NCBI GenBank assembly: GCA_902790135.1
Contig: CADAQM010000004.1
Location: 52,326-116,325, forward strand
From: an uncultured Coriobacteriaceae bacterium
GTDB lineage: Bacteria; Actinomycetota; Coriobacteriia; Coriobacteriales; Atopobiaceae
Reading direction: 5' to 3'
Length of the DNA: 64,000 bases
A model generated the notes under the pieces. The model was not told the origin of the DNA and ran no database searches. It saw only the letters and a program-made list of their open reading frames with translations. Positions 26,066 through 36,387 of the stretch are shown here, one piece after another; the stretch's first letter is position 1; each line of letters starts with the position of its first letter. A program made the translations under genes and the position numbers.

Positions 26066-26171
26066 TCTCGTATTGGGCAAAACCTATAAGCCTTTTAACC
26101 GTTGGGGGGAGCAAGCCCCGCCAGGGGGCTCACTTGGCCATAGAATGTGGCCAGCCAAAATGGGAGGGTTC

Positions 26172-27134
26172 ATGACTAGCACGCGTCTTGCTCGCACGCT
26201 GATCATAGCTAATCCTGCATCGCGAAGCGGCAGGGGAGCCGTTGCTGTCGAGAGGGTGCGACGTGTTTTTGAGACCTATGATGCCGCGACTAAGGGCTTC
26301 GACCTGAGGATCACCCAGGCTCCCGGCGACGCTGTCCGCCTGGCGGCAGACTCCGCGCACTACGACACGGTCATCGCGCTTGGCGGCGACGGCGTCATCC
26401 ACGAGGTCGTCAACGGCCTCATGCAGCTGGATTCCTACGCGCGTCCGCTTCTGGGCGTCATTCCCGTCGGCTCGGGCAACGACTTTGCCCGCACCCTTGG
26501 CATCAAGGTGAACGACCCCGAGATCTCGCTCTCGCAGATTCTCGTCGGGTCCGAGCGCGTCTTTGACCTTGGGCACGTCTCCAGCGACCTCTGCCCCGAG
26601 GGCGAGTACTTTATGGAGAGCCTCTCGTTTGGCCTGGACGCAGCCATCGCTCTCGACACCATCGACCGCCGCGAGGCCGGTAGCAAGCAGGAGGGCTCGG
26701 TCCTGTTCCTCACCTCCAGTATCAAGCTGGCCGCACGGGCGCGCGAGCCCCTCGCATGCGAGGCGTCCATCGATGGGGGAGAGCCCCAGAAGCTCGAGAC
26801 CCTCATCTTTGCCGTGCAGAACGGCCCCACCTACGGCGGTGGCTTCAAGATCTGCCCCAAGGCCATGCCGACCGACGGCAAGCTTGACGTCTGCTACAAC
26901 GTGCGCCATCCCAGGGTGCCGCACCTGCTCTTCCTGCTGGGCCTTGCGCGCTTTGGCCTCCACACAGGGTCGTCGTCGGTGCGCCTCTCGCAGCCCCGCA
27001 AGGTCTCGCTGAACTTCCTCAACGAGGCGCCGCCCTGCCAGGTGGATGGCGAGCGCTTTATAGGCAACAAGTTTGACGTGCGCATCGAGCCGCGTGCCCT
27101 GCGCGTCATCGTCCCCCGCGGCTGGTCCTCGTAG
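26172..27134 (+). CDS. Diacylglycerol kinase-like lipid kinase
   Basis: A 320-residue product of the DagK/YegS/BmrU family. The ATG at 26172 follows GGGAGGG; an ATG 12 nt earlier is possible. Conserved motifs are NPASRSGRG near the N-terminus, the nucleotide-binding GGDGVIHEVVNG, PVGSGNDFARTLG, and the C-terminal DGERF. These soluble enzymes phosphorylate diacylglycerol or related lipids at the membrane surface to recycle phosphatidate. Stand-alone gene ending at a bidirectional terminator. Confidence 0.9.
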   Translation: MTSTRLARTLIIANPASRSGRGAVAVERVRRVFETYDAATKGFDLRITQAPGDAVRLAADSAHYDTVIALGGDGVIHEVVNGLMQLDSYARPLLGVIPVGSGNDFARTLGIKVNDPEISLSQILVGSERVFDLGHVSSDLCPEGEYFMESLSFGLDAAIALDTIDRREAGSKQEGSVLFLTSSIKLAARAREPLACEASIDGGEPQKLETLIFAVQNGPTYGGGFKICPKAMPTDGKLDVCYNVRHPRVPHLLFLLGLARFGLHTGSSSVRLSQPRKVSLNFLNEAPPCQVDGERFIGNKFDVRIEPRALRVIVPRGWSS

Positions 27135-27165
27135 CCTCGCGGCAAGCAAACTCGCACGGAAAAAT

Positions 27166-27195
27166 GTGCCACTGCGCTACGAGGCGCAGTGGCAC
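27166..27195. terminator. Bidirectional terminator between convergent genes
   Basis: Perfect 11-bp stem GTGCCACTGCG / CGCAGTGGCAC with an 8-nt loop. T-rich runs follow on both strands (TTTCTC on plus, ATTTTTCC on minus), between the convergent lipid kinase and lipoprotein genes. Confidence 0.85.
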
Positions 27196-27231
27196 TTTCT
27201 CTTCTCGGTACTTTGTGTCACGCAGTGCTGA

Positions 27232-27912
27232 CTAGAGGGCATAGGTGTCCTCGACGACGTCCACTGCGTCCATGATGGTGTCCTGCGTGCCCTCGGCCGC
27301 CACGTAGCGGATGACGCCCTGGTCGTCCTGGAGCAACCAGCACACCAAAAAGCTTCCGTTGGGGTAGACGCCGTAGACCTGCAGCGCGTCGCGTCCGGCC
27401 AGGGTCACGCGTCCACCCTGCACGGAGTCCTCCTCGCAGCCGGCGTTGAGCATGTTCGCCCAGACGGATTTGGCCGCGTCCTCGGCGTCGAAGTCGGCGC
27501 GCTCCTCCTCGGGCACGCTGTCGACGTTGAAGGTGTCGAGGGAGATGATGGTGTAGGGCGTGCCGTCGCACCACTGGATGGAGCTGTTCCCGTCGACGTC
27601 CTTGAACTCGACCCACGAGGCGGGCACGTCGACAAACCCAATGCCGTCGGCGCCCACGTGCTGCGTCTGGTCGTCGGTGTCGTCATCGGAATCGGTGTCT
27701 GTGGCGTCGTCGGCGTCCTCAGCGTCGGACTCCTTCTCGTCCTCCGCATCGTCCAGAAGATCAGTCTCCTTCACGTCCTCGTCGGTCAGGACGACTTCCT
27801 CCTCCTTCGTGGTGTCGTCGGCGGGGGCATCGTTGCTGGACGAGCAGCCGGTAGCCAGGGGCATGCTGAGGCAGAGTGCGAGGGCGAGGGCAAGGCGAGA
27901 AGCGCGCGACAT
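27232..27912 (-). CDS. Putative lipoprotein with acidic linker
   Basis: A 226-residue product from the ATG after GGAG; the 11-residue longer frame is rejected. Lipoprotein signal peptide ends with LATGC (lipobox, Cys at about residue 23). A long Asp/Glu/Thr linker (residues 27-90) spaces a folded C-terminal domain from the membrane (GIGFVDVPASWVEFKDVDGN, GGRVTLAGRDALQVYGVYPN, WLLQDDQGVIRYVAAEG). The domain resembles small extracytoplasmic alpha/beta domains common in Coriobacteriia lipoproteins and I cannot name it. Confidence 0.75.
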   Translation of the reverse strand: MSRASRLALALALCLSMPLATGCSSSNDAPADDTTKEEEVVLTDEDVKETDLLDDAEDEKESDAEDADDATDTDSDDDTDDQTQHVGADGIGFVDVPASWVEFKDVDGNSSIQWCDGTPYTIISLDTFNVDSVPEEERADFDAEDAAKSVWANMLNAGCEEDSVQGGRVTLAGRDALQVYGVYPNGSFLVCWLLQDDQGVIRYVAAEGTQDTIMDAVDVVEDTYAL

Positions 27913-28141
27913 GGGTGCTCCAATCTTCGCAAGAATGATGCTCAAAGGGTAACACTACTCAGAAGAGGCCTCGTTAGGCCTGTGCAAGGCATCGGCAGGC
28001 GCAAATGCAGCCGCATCGTTTCCGTTTTTGACATGTCCCGTTGCGAGAGCGTGTCTAGTTTGTAACGACCTTCGAGGTGAAACAAACCCGTTATGTTTGG
28101 CTCGTACCCTTCCATTGTCACAAGTTGGAAGTGCGACATGA

Positions 28142-29515
<1,374 letters not shown>

Positions 29516-29546
29516 TCTCCTCTGCCAACCAACCCGCGCAACGCCG

Positions 29547-29574
29547 AAGAGGTCCCGGTTCGCCGGGGCCTCTT
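29547..29574 (+). terminator. Terminator of gdhA
   Basis: AAGAGGTCCCGG-TTCG-CCGGGGCCTCTT stem-loop followed by TGCTTT, 32 nt after the stop. Confidence 0.88.
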
Positions 29575-29816
29575 TGCTTTCGTGGCGGACGCGGCAGGTT
29601 GTCATTCGCTTTTTTGCAGGTCACATGCACGGATAGTCCGCTCGTTGCCCAAATTGCAGTCTTTTCCGATGGAAAAATGTTCCATCTCACGCCTTTTTTG
29701 GAACCAGGTAACCCCACGTGGGGCCGTCCGACTCATCAGAGCTCGGCGGCATCACGCCGGACCACGAGGAGGCCGGTTGCTGGGGACAGGGCATTCTCAC
29801 TTGAGGGGAGATTCGT

Positions 29817-30273
29817 ATGGATGAGACCAAGAAACAGCTGCTCGAGGCTCAGAGCGTCGACGAGGTTGCCCAGATTCTCAAGGAGGCGGGCGACGTCGAG
29901 GCCAAGGCCGAAAAAGTCTGGCAGGAGAATCAGCCAGCTGAGGGAGCGGGAGGGCAAGGACCTCTCCCTGGACGAGCTGGATGCCGTTGCGGGAGGCCTG
30001 GGGCGAAGCTGGTACAACGAAGGCTGTGCGGCCACCGTCGAGCCTGGCAGCGATTGCACGGGCGAGGATGGCGGATGCATGTTTGTGCATTACGACTATA
30101 ACGGCAATCCCCACAAGATACCCTGCCCCTTCTGCGGCGCACGATACACTGCTCAGTTCATCTTCGTTACTCCTGGCTACGATAACGCCACCGTTCGTTA
30201 CTACTCATGCCGCCAATGTAAGAGGGATTTCTATTTGAACAAGGCAGGACAGTGGGCAGAGCTCGTCTCATAG
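29817..30273 (+). pseudogene. Double-glycine-leader (RiPP-precursor-like) protein with zinc-ribbon core, frameshifted
   Basis: ATG 29817 follows GAGGGGA and encodes a leader-like helix (MDETKKQLLEAQSVDEVAQI, later EAKAEKVWQE). One extra A at about 29928 shifts the frame; the +1 frame continues ISQLREREGKDLSLDELDAV and then AGG, the classic leader end of Nif11/NHLP-type precursors. The following roughly 95 residues contain five Cys in two clusters (CPFCGARY; CRQCKRDF) plus an early pair, and end AGQWAELVS. Together they would make a protein of about 150 residues. No modifying or exporting enzyme is adjacent. A sequencing error, a recent mutation or recoding could explain the shift. Confidence 0.6.
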
Positions 30274-30308
30274 GCATCGGGAATGGCGCGCGTTTAGGGA
30301 AGAGTTTT

Positions 30309-30331
30309 GGGCCCGGGGCAACCCGGGGCCC
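30309..30331 (+). terminator. GC-rich hairpin after the leader-peptide gene
   Basis: GGGCCC-GGG ... CCC-GGGGCCC stem with one bulge and a GCAA-type loop. No U-run follows, so termination is uncertain. Confidence 0.4.
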
Positions 30332-30429
30332 TTCCGTTGCTCGCGGTGATGGGCTTCCGCCCTCCCAGCGGCGCGTGGGCGGCGCCGTCTGCCTATGCCT
30401 TGCTCCCATGAGGCGTCGGCGCTGCTACC

Positions 30430-30445
30430 ATGGAATCGATTCCAT
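30430..30445 (+). promoter_or_regulatory. 16-bp palindrome, candidate operator
   Basis: ATGGAATCGATTCCAT is a perfect palindrome lying 24 nt before the HAD phosphatase start codon, where a repressor site could overlap the 5' untranslated region or promoter. No -35/-10 pair is clear. Confidence 0.45.
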
Positions 30446-30469
30446 ACCCACGACTGATGGGAGAGTGTC

Positions 30470-31330
30470 ATGGTCAAACTCGTCCTTACCGATATGGACA
30501 ACACCCTCGTTGCCTATGAGATTCCCGCGAGCGAGCGCGCCATCGAGGGCATCCACAAGCTCCTCGACAAGGGCGTCCTCTTTGGTCCCGCGTCCGGCCG
30601 CGACTACGACTCGGTCGTCATCTCCTTCCGCGGCGACACCGACTGCGTCAAGACGGCGCTGTTCTCCAACGGCAAGCGCATCTTCGTCGACGGTACGCTC
30701 ATGAACCAGACCGGCGTCGACCGCGACTCCATGGTCAAGATGGCCGAGATGGTCTACGACCTGCCTGGCGTCTACGTCTCCGGCCGCGGCGAGGGTGGCG
30801 GCTTTGTGACTGGTTCCACGCTGCCGAGCCTTCTGGGCACCACCTGGGGCGGCCGCCGCGCGAGCGAGCTCGTCGAGCCGCAGGACATCCCGCATTGGAC
30901 CATCGTGACGGCTGGCCTCCACTTTGAGGAGGGCTCCGAGATGATCGACAACGAGGAGTGGGGCGAGAAGATCCGCCAGGCCTGCCCCAAGCTTGACCTG
31001 CTCTCGCCGGGCAGCCGCATGTTCGACGTCGTGCCGCACGGCTGGTCCAAGGCCTCCGCGGTGCGCGTGCTGCAGATCCTCATGGCCATCGACAAGGACG
31101 AGATCGTGGCCTTCGGCGACTCCGACAACGACCTCGAGATGCTCAAGGCCGTGGGCCATCCCGTGGCCGTGGCCAACGCCAACGACCACGTCAAGGCCAT
31201 CGCGCGCCACTTCATCGGGTCCGTGGACGAGGACGCCGTGGGCCAGGCCCTGAACGACCTCGCCGATCTGGGCGACGCCGCCTTCGATAAGTGGGACGCC
31301 GCCGCACGCGAGAAGGGCTGGCTCAAGTAG
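30470..31330 (+). CDS. HAD superfamily Cof-type (IIB) phosphatase
   Basis: A 286-residue product after GGGAGAG. HAD motif I LTDMDNTLVAYE has the nucleophile Asp; SGRDYDS is motif II; the C-terminal FGDSDNDLEML supplies Mg ligands; a Lys in SKASAVRVL corresponds to motif III. The cap is of type IIB, as in Cof and sugar-phosphate phosphatases. Not closely similar to the other HAD protein in the window. Monocistronic, with its own terminator. Substrate unknown. Confidence 0.88.
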   Translation: MVKLVLTDMDNTLVAYEIPASERAIEGIHKLLDKGVLFGPASGRDYDSVVISFRGDTDCVKTALFSNGKRIFVDGTLMNQTGVDRDSMVKMAEMVYDLPGVYVSGRGEGGGFVTGSTLPSLLGTTWGGRRASELVEPQDIPHWTIVTAGLHFEEGSEMIDNEEWGEKIRQACPKLDLLSPGSRMFDVVPHGWSKASAVRVLQILMAIDKDEIVAFGDSDNDLEMLKAVGHPVAVANANDHVKAIARHFIGSVDEDAVGQALNDLADLGDAAFDKWDAAAREKGWLK

Positions 31331-31357
31331 CGCTCGGCATAATCTCAGAGGAGAGGG

Positions 31358-31387
31358 GAGACCCGCCCGCGTGGCGGGTCTCTTTTT
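31358..31387 (+). terminator. Terminator of the HAD gene
   Basis: GAGACCCGCC-CGCGT-GGCGGGTCTC with a following TTTTT run. Confidence 0.93.
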
Positions 31388-31439
31388 CTCGCAAAACGTA
31401 TTGGTTAGCTGCAGCAATCGTGAAAAGGACTTATCCCCG

Positions 31440-31468
31440 TTGGGCAAAGTCCAAACGTTTGCTATCAT
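31440..31468 (+). promoter_or_regulatory. Promoter of tRNA-Leu (and possibly tig)
   Basis: TTGGGC (31440-31445), 17-nt spacer, TATCAT (31463-31468), ending 21 nt before the tRNA. No terminator is seen between the tRNA and the trigger-factor gene, so read-through is likely. Confidence 0.6.
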
Positions 31469-31489
31469 TCTTGAGCTGTGTGACCATGC

Positions 31490-31576
31490 GCGGGCGTGGT
31501 GGAATTGGCAGACACGCTGGATTTAGGTTCCAGTGGGAGTGATCCCGTGAAGGTTCGAACCCTTTCGCCCGCACCA
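31490..31576 (+). tRNA. tRNA-Leu (anticodon TAG)
   Basis: The 87-nt class II tRNA has acceptor stem GCGGGCG/CGCCCGC, anticodon loop TTTAGGT, a long variable arm (GGGAGTGATCCC) and T-arm AGGTTCGAACCCT, with CCA encoded. Reads CUA/CUG leucine codons. Confidence 0.95.
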
Positions 31577-31649
31577 CTTGCCCTTTTGGGCAGGCAAAAG
31601 ATCTGTAGGAGCAGCCTTGAGCTGCCAGGATGCACTACCAGGAGGAACG

Positions 31650-33008
31650 TTGAACATCTCTGTCACCGCCGAGAGGCCCGAGAACGACAAGGTTGTCGTT
31701 ACCATCACCGTGCCGGCTGCCGAAGTCGACAACTACGTGAACCAGGCCTACAAGAGCATCGCCCGTCGTTACCAGTTCCAGGGCTTCCGCCGTGGCCGCG
31801 CCCCTCGTCCCGTGATCGACGGCATCGTGGGTCGCGAGGCCATCCTCGCCGACGCCACCAATGACCTCCTCAACGACGCCCAGCCCATCATGCTTGACGA
31901 GCTGGACCTCGTGCCAGTGGAGCGTCCCGACTTTGGCGAGGACCCGTCCCTCGTCGTCGAGCACGAGGACTACGTGGTCACCGCCACCGTCACCGTGCCG
32001 CCCGAGGTCGAGCTTGACTCCTACGACGCCGTCGCCATCAACATGCCTCCCCAGGAGGCCACCGAGGCCGAGATCGACCTCCAGATCGAGCAGCTCCTTG
32101 CCTACCAGGTCTCCTACGAGGACGTCGAGGACGAGGACCGCACCGCCGAGGTTGGCGACATCATCACCGTCGACATCGCCAACAAGGAGGGCGCCGAGGA
32201 CCTCGCCGGCAAGAACCGCACCATGGCCCTCAATGCCGACAGCCTGCCCCAGGAGCTCGTCGACGGCATCGTCGGCATGAAGAAGGGCGAGGTCAAGGAG
32301 GTCACCTGGTCTCGCAGCCACATGCACGGCGACCACGAGCACGTGCACAACTATGACGTCGAGGTCACCCTCAACGCCATCAAGGTTGCCGTTAAGCCCG
32401 AGCTCGACGACGAGCTGGCCAAGAAGAGCTTCGGCTTTGACACCGTCGAGGAGCTCCGCGACGCCGTCAAGGAGGAGATCGAGGAGGACAAGCAGCGCAG
32501 CCTGCCCAACCTCAAGGAGGACCGCGTCGTCGAGGAGCTCGGCAAGCGCGCCTCTGAGGTCGAGGTCCCCGAGGCCTACGAGAACCAGGTCTTCCAGGAG
32601 CTCGCCAACGAGTTCCTCACCTCGCTGCAGCGTCAGGGCATGAGCCTCGACATGTACCTTGGTGCCCGCCAGATCGACACCAACGACTTCCTGGCCGACC
32701 TCCACGCCCAGGCTGCCGAGCGTGCCCGCCAGGGTCTCGCCCTCGACGCCCTGGCCAAGGCCAAGGGCTTCGTCGCAACCGCCGAGGACGTGCTCCAGGA
32801 GTTCGTCAAGGCTGGCGTCGAGAACGTCGAGGCCTCCATGGAGGAGTTCCGCAACGACGGCCGCATATCCGCCATCCGCGAGTCCATCCGCCGCTCCAAG
32901 GCCGTCAAGTGGCTCGTCGAGAACGCCGAGGTCACCGAGGTCGACGAGGTTGCCGAGCGTCGCGCCGCTGCAGATGCTGAGGAGACCGATTCCGAGGACG
33001 CCGAGTAG
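31650..33008 (+). CDS. tig: Trigger factor (ribosome-associated chaperone/PPIase)
   Basis: A 452-residue product. The start is TTG 31650 because AGGAGG lies 4 nt upstream and the next residues [12 protein letters not shown] fit the family N-terminus; the longer frame runs back into the tRNA. The ribosome-binding loop is [14 protein letters not shown] (family GFR.GK.P motif). The FKBP-like PPIase domain (about residues 150-240) is followed by helical arms. A His-containing stretch ([13 protein letters not shown]) in the PPIase domain is unusual. C-terminal tail is acidic. Folds nascent chains at the ribosome exit; grouped with clpP-clpX as in many bacteria. Confidence 0.95.
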   Translation: MNISVTAERPENDKVVVTITVPAAEVDNYVNQAYKSIARRYQFQGFRRGRAPRPVIDGIVGREAILADATNDLLNDAQPIMLDELDLVPVERPDFGEDPSLVVEHEDYVVTATVTVPPEVELDSYDAVAINMPPQEATEAEIDLQIEQLLAYQVSYEDVEDEDRTAEVGDIITVDIANKEGAEDLAGKNRTMALNADSLPQELVDGIVGMKKGEVKEVTWSRSHMHGDHEHVHNYDVEVTLNAIKVAVKPELDDELAKKSFGFDTVEELRDAVKEEIEEDKQRSLPNLKEDRVVEELGKRASEVEVPEAYENQVFQELANEFLTSLQRQGMSLDMYLGARQIDTNDFLADLHAQAAERARQGLALDALAKAKGFVATAEDVLQEFVKAGVENVEASMEEFRNDGRISAIRESIRRSKAVKWLVENAEVTEVDEVAERRAAADAEETDSEDAE

Positions 33009-33035
33009 GGTATAAGCCTATCTGTATGGCAACGC

Positions 33036-33067
33036 ATGCCCCAGGTGCGCCGTTGCACCTGGGGCAT
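33036..33067 (+). terminator. Hairpin between tig and clpP
   Basis: Perfect 13-bp stem ATGCCCCAGGTGC / GCACCTGGGGCAT with a 6-nt loop and no U-run. It may attenuate or process the message between the two genes rather than fully terminate it. Confidence 0.6.
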
Positions 33068-33088
33068 GTTCAACTATTGGAGGCACCC

Positions 33089-33676
33089 ATGTCCATGCAC
33101 AACCCCACCAACATCCCGCTGATCCCCTACGTGGTGGAGCAGACGCCGCGCGGTGAGCGCAGCTACGACATCTACTCGCGCCTGCTCAACGACCGCATCG
33201 TCTTCATCGGCGAGCCGATCACCCGCGAGAGCGCGAACCTCGTCATCGCCCAGCTCCTGATCTCGCTCTACATCGACTCTCCTGGCGGCGAGGTCTACGC
33301 CGGCCTGGGTATCCTCGACACGATGAACTTCATCAAGCCCGAGGTCTCGACCATCTGCGTGGGCATGGCCGCCAGCATGGCCGCCGTGCTGCTCGCCAGC
33401 GGCGCCAAGGGCAAGCGCCTGTGCCTGCCCAACTCCATGGTGCTGATCCACCAGCCGTCGAGCGGTGTCGAGGGCCAGCAGACCGACATCCAGATCGTGG
33501 CCGAGGAGACCAAGTACATCCGCGAGCACCTCAACCAGATCCTCGCGGACGCCACCGGCCAGCCCATCGAGAAGATCAACGCCGACACCGAGCGCGACAA
33601 CTACCTGCGCGCCCAGCAGGCCCTCGAGTACGGCCTGGTCGACCGCGTGATCTCCTCCCGCACCGAGCAGCTCTAG
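33089..33676 (+). CDS. clpP: ATP-dependent Clp protease proteolytic subunit
   Basis: A 195-residue serine protease starting [20 protein letters not shown] after TTGGAGG. The catalytic triad is visible: Ser in GMAASMAA, His in LIHQP and Asp in NADTERDN. Fourteen-mer subunit that degrades proteins unfolded by ClpX. The segment that usually reads AQLLFL.A.DP.KDI.LYI.SPGG is shortened here: AQLL joins straight to [10 protein letters not shown], a loss of about ten residues (around nt 33260) without a frame break. Other landmarks ([18 protein letters not shown]) are intact. Confidence 0.94.
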   Translation: MSMHNPTNIPLIPYVVEQTPRGERSYDIYSRLLNDRIVFIGEPITRESANLVIAQLLISLYIDSPGGEVYAGLGILDTMNFIKPEVSTICVGMAASMAAVLLASGAKGKRLCLPNSMVLIHQPSSGVEGQQTDIQIVAEETKYIREHLNQILADATGQPIEKINADTERDNYLRAQQALEYGLVDRVISSRTEQL

Positions 33677-33733
33677 AAACCGTGGGGCATCGCAGCAGGC
33701 TGCGGTGCCCCGCAACCACATAGGGGAGCGTAC

Positions 33734-35035
33734 ATGCCCTACGACAACGACAAAAACAATATGCACTGCTCGTTCTGCGGCAGGCCGCGCAGCCAGGTCA
33801 ATCGTCTGGTCCAGAGCCCCAATGGGGTCTGCATCTGCGACGACTGCGTTCGCGAGTGCAGCAGCATCATCACCGGGATCGAGGAGGACGAGTACGATCC
33901 CGACTTCGACGACTTCGACTTCAGCGACAGTCCGCTCGAGGCGCTTCCCACGCCGCACGAGATCTACGATGAGCTGTCCCAGTACGTCATGGGACAGGAG
34001 GCAGCCAAGCGCGCCATGAGCGTGGCGGTATACAACCACTATCGTCGCATCGTGACGGGCAAAGACGACGTGGACGACGGCGAGGAGAAGGTCGAGCTGG
34101 CAAAGAGCAACATCCTGCTGCTCGGCCCCACCGGCACCGGTAAGACCCTGCTGGCCCAGACGCTGGCACGCTTCCTCAAGGTGCCTTTCGCCATCGCCGA
34201 CGCCACGACCCTGACCGAGGCTGGCTACGTGGGCGAGGATGTCGAGAACATCCTGCTCAAGCTCATCACTGCCGCCGACAACGACGTCGAGCGCGCCGAG
34301 ATTGGCATCGTCTACGTGGACGAGATCGACAAGATTGCCCGTAAGGCGGAGAACCTCTCCATCACGCGCGACGTGTCGGGCGAGGGCGTCCAGCAGGCAC
34401 TGCTCAAGATCATCGAGGGCACCGAGGCGAGCGTTCCGCCCCAGGGAGGCCGCAAGCACCCGCAGCAGGAGCTTATCCACATCGACACCACCAACATCCT
34501 GTTCATCTGTGCCGGCGCCTTCGTCGGTCTGGACAAGATCGTGGCCGACCGCATCGGCAAGAAGGGCATCGGCTTCAACTCCGAGCTGGCAAAGAGCGTC
34601 GAGGAGAACACCGACGAGCTCATCAGCCAGGTCATGCCGCAGGACCTGCACAGCTTTGGCATGATCCCCGAGTTCATCGGCCGCATCCCGGTCATCTCCT
34701 CCACGCGCGAGCTGACCGAGGACGACCTGGTGGAGATTCTCACCACGCCCAAGAACGCGCTGGTCAAGCAGTACAAGCGCATGTTCGAGATCGAGGGCGT
34801 CAAGCTCGAGTTCACCGACGCGGCCCTGCGTGAGATCGCCCACCTGGCAGTCGATCGTGGCACTGGTGCCCGCGGCCTGCGCGCCATCTGCGAGCAGACG
34901 CTTGAGCAGACTATGTTCGACCTGCCGAGCGACAAGCGCATCGCGCGCGTGGTGGTCACGCCCGAGAGCGTCGGCACCCCGACCCTGCCGCTGCTCTACG
35001 ACAAGAATGGCGACGAGGTGCAGCTTAGCGCATAG
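33734..35035 (+). CDS. clpX: ClpX ATPase subunit
   Basis: A 433-residue AAA+ unfoldase. The N-terminal zinc-binding domain has CSFCG and CICDDC (four Cys within 30 residues). Walker A is GPTGTGKT, Walker [11 protein letters not shown], pore loop GYVGED, sensor and arginine regions [19 protein letters not shown] and [11 protein letters not shown], and the IGF-like loop KKGIGFNS that docks on ClpP. Selects and unfolds substrates for ClpP. Located 57 nt after clpP, in one operon with tig, and followed by strong terminators. Confidence 0.97.
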   Translation: MPYDNDKNNMHCSFCGRPRSQVNRLVQSPNGVCICDDCVRECSSIITGIEEDEYDPDFDDFDFSDSPLEALPTPHEIYDELSQYVMGQEAAKRAMSVAVYNHYRRIVTGKDDVDDGEEKVELAKSNILLLGPTGTGKTLLAQTLARFLKVPFAIADATTLTEAGYVGEDVENILLKLITAADNDVERAEIGIVYVDEIDKIARKAENLSITRDVSGEGVQQALLKIIEGTEASVPPQGGRKHPQQELIHIDTTNILFICAGAFVGLDKIVADRIGKKGIGFNSELAKSVEENTDELISQVMPQDLHSFGMIPEFIGRIPVISSTRELTEDDLVEILTTPKNALVKQYKRMFEIEGVKLEFTDAALREIAHLAVDRGTGARGLRAICEQTLEQTMFDLPSDKRIARVVVTPESVGTPTLPLLYDKNGDEVQLSA

Positions 35036-35062
35036 GCGCGAGAGGCATATATGCATGAGACG

Positions 35063-35090
35063 ACGGGCGGCCTTCGGGTCGCCCGTTTCC
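35063..35090 (+). terminator. Terminator after clpX
   Basis: ACGGGCGGCC-TTCG-GGTCGCCCGT stem with one mismatch and TTTCCTTT after it. A second hairpin (GGGGGTAACCCCCTTT, about 35116-35132) lies just beyond and may back it up. Confidence 0.85.
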
Positions 35091-35242
35091 TTTGACCTGC
35101 CACGGGGGGGTTGCCACGGGGGTAACCCCCTTTGGCAGGTGGCGGATCCGTGTAGGAACTGTTGTCGTGTCACAAACAATTGGCCGAGAGGGGAAATGGG
35201 TATACTCCCGCTCAAGTCGTATTGCCTACTCAAGGAGGAACC

Positions 35243-36244
35243 ATGTACTACGACTTTGGGGAGCTCATCGCCATCGTCACGAGCGTGCTCATCCCGCTTA
35301 TCGTCCTCATCGTCATCGCGAAGGTCGTCGGCGGCATCGTTGGGGCGGCAGGCCGCAGCCAGCACGGTACCGTGAGTGATGGCTACCAGGGCGTCTTCTA
35401 CGTCATCCAGCAGCAGCACGTGGGCGTCATCGAGCGCCTCGGCAAGTTCAACCAGGTGGTGGGGCCGGGCTTCCACGTGCGCGTGCCCATCATCGACCGC
35501 GTGCGCGACGTCAACCTCATGACGGAGGACGAGCACATCACCTTTGACGCGAAGACCGAGGACAACGTGACCATCGAGCTGGACGTCTCCGTGCAGTACC
35601 ACGTCGACTACAGCCAGCCGCTGGAGGGTCCGTCCGGCATCTACAAGAGCCTCTACACCCTGACCGACCCGGTCGCGCAGATGAAGGACTACTTTGCCGA
35701 CGCGCTGCGCTCGCAGATCCCCAGTCGCAAGCTCGACGAGGTCTTCACCGAGAAGGATGCCATCGCCCGCGCCATCGACGAGGTCGTCTCCGAGAAGATG
35801 CTCGAGTACGGCTACGTGATCGTGACCACGCTGATCACCTCCATCAAGCTGCCCAAGGACGTGCAGCAGTCGATGAACCGCATCATCGCGTCCAAGAACG
35901 ACCTCGAATCCGCCAAGAATGAGGCCGAGGCAGACCGCCAGAAGACGGTCATCGCCGCCCAGGCAAAGGCCGAGGCCATGGAGGCCGAGGGCCGCGGCAT
36001 CGCAAACCAGCGCGTGGCCATCGCGCAGGGCATCCGCGACTCCATCGACGTGATCCAGGGCTCCGAGCTGACGAGCGAGGAGGCCAATCGCCTCTTCGAG
36101 TACACGCAGCACATCGGCATGATGGAGGCCTTCGCTCAGGCGGGCGCCTCCACGGTGGTGCTGCCGTCGGAGTTCTCGCAGACCGCTCCGGTGCTGCGCG
36201 ACCTGCTGGTGGCCGAGGAGGCCAAGAAGGCTCAGGAGCAGTAG
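35243..36244 (+). CDS. SPFH/band 7 membrane protein (stomatin/HflK-C-like)
   Basis: A 333-residue product from the ATG after AAGGAGG. One N-terminal membrane helix (IVTSVLIPLIVLIVIAKVVG), then an SPFH domain (GVIERLGKFNQVVGPGFHVR, TEDNVTIELDVSVQYHVDY) and a long Ala/Glu-rich coiled coil (NEAEADRQKTVIAAQAKAEA). Family members assemble large rings at the membrane and modulate proteases and lipid domains. It differs from the island SPFH protein (9907-11049), which lacks an N-terminal anchor and has a GYF_2 module. Stands alone behind clpX terminators. Confidence 0.92.
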   Translation: MYYDFGELIAIVTSVLIPLIVLIVIAKVVGGIVGAAGRSQHGTVSDGYQGVFYVIQQQHVGVIERLGKFNQVVGPGFHVRVPIIDRVRDVNLMTEDEHITFDAKTEDNVTIELDVSVQYHVDYSQPLEGPSGIYKSLYTLTDPVAQMKDYFADALRSQIPSRKLDEVFTEKDAIARAIDEVVSEKMLEYGYVIVTTLITSIKLPKDVQQSMNRIIASKNDLESAKNEAEADRQKTVIAAQAKAEAMEAEGRGIANQRVAIAQGIRDSIDVIQGSELTSEEANRLFEYTQHIGMMEAFAQAGASTVVLPSEFSQTAPVLRDLLVAEEAKKAQEQ

Positions 36245-36249
36245 CCCAG

Positions 36250-36282
36250 GGACACGCTTTCTCCGTGGGAGTCAGTGTGTCA
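36250..36282. repeat. Dispersed palindromic repeat unit
   Basis: GACACGCTTTCTCCGTGGGA followed by GTCAGTGTGTCA. A copy of the repeat family with core CTCCGTGGGAG and TGACAC-type arms. It begins 6 nt after the SPFH stop codon. Confidence 0.8.
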
Positions 36283-36299
36283 TCCGGACGGATGGAAAG

Positions 36300-36335
36300 G
36301 ACCCTCCCCGCAGCTGCGGGGAGGGTCTTCGTGTT
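36300..36335 (+). terminator. Terminator of the SPFH gene
   Basis: GACCCTCCCCGC-AGCT-GCGGGGAGGGTC (12-bp stem), then TTCGTGTTT. Confidence 0.9.
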
Positions 36336-36387
36336 TCGGTGATGATGGATGGGAGCTGCTCTCTGCAGTTAACGTTCCTCGTGCGAG

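Noticed and set aside
33074..36112. 1012-codon minus-strand frame opposite clpP, clpX and the SPFH gene
   Set aside because: Mirror of high-GC codons on the plus strand; Leu/Ala/His/Asp-rich with no domain, and spans three real genes.
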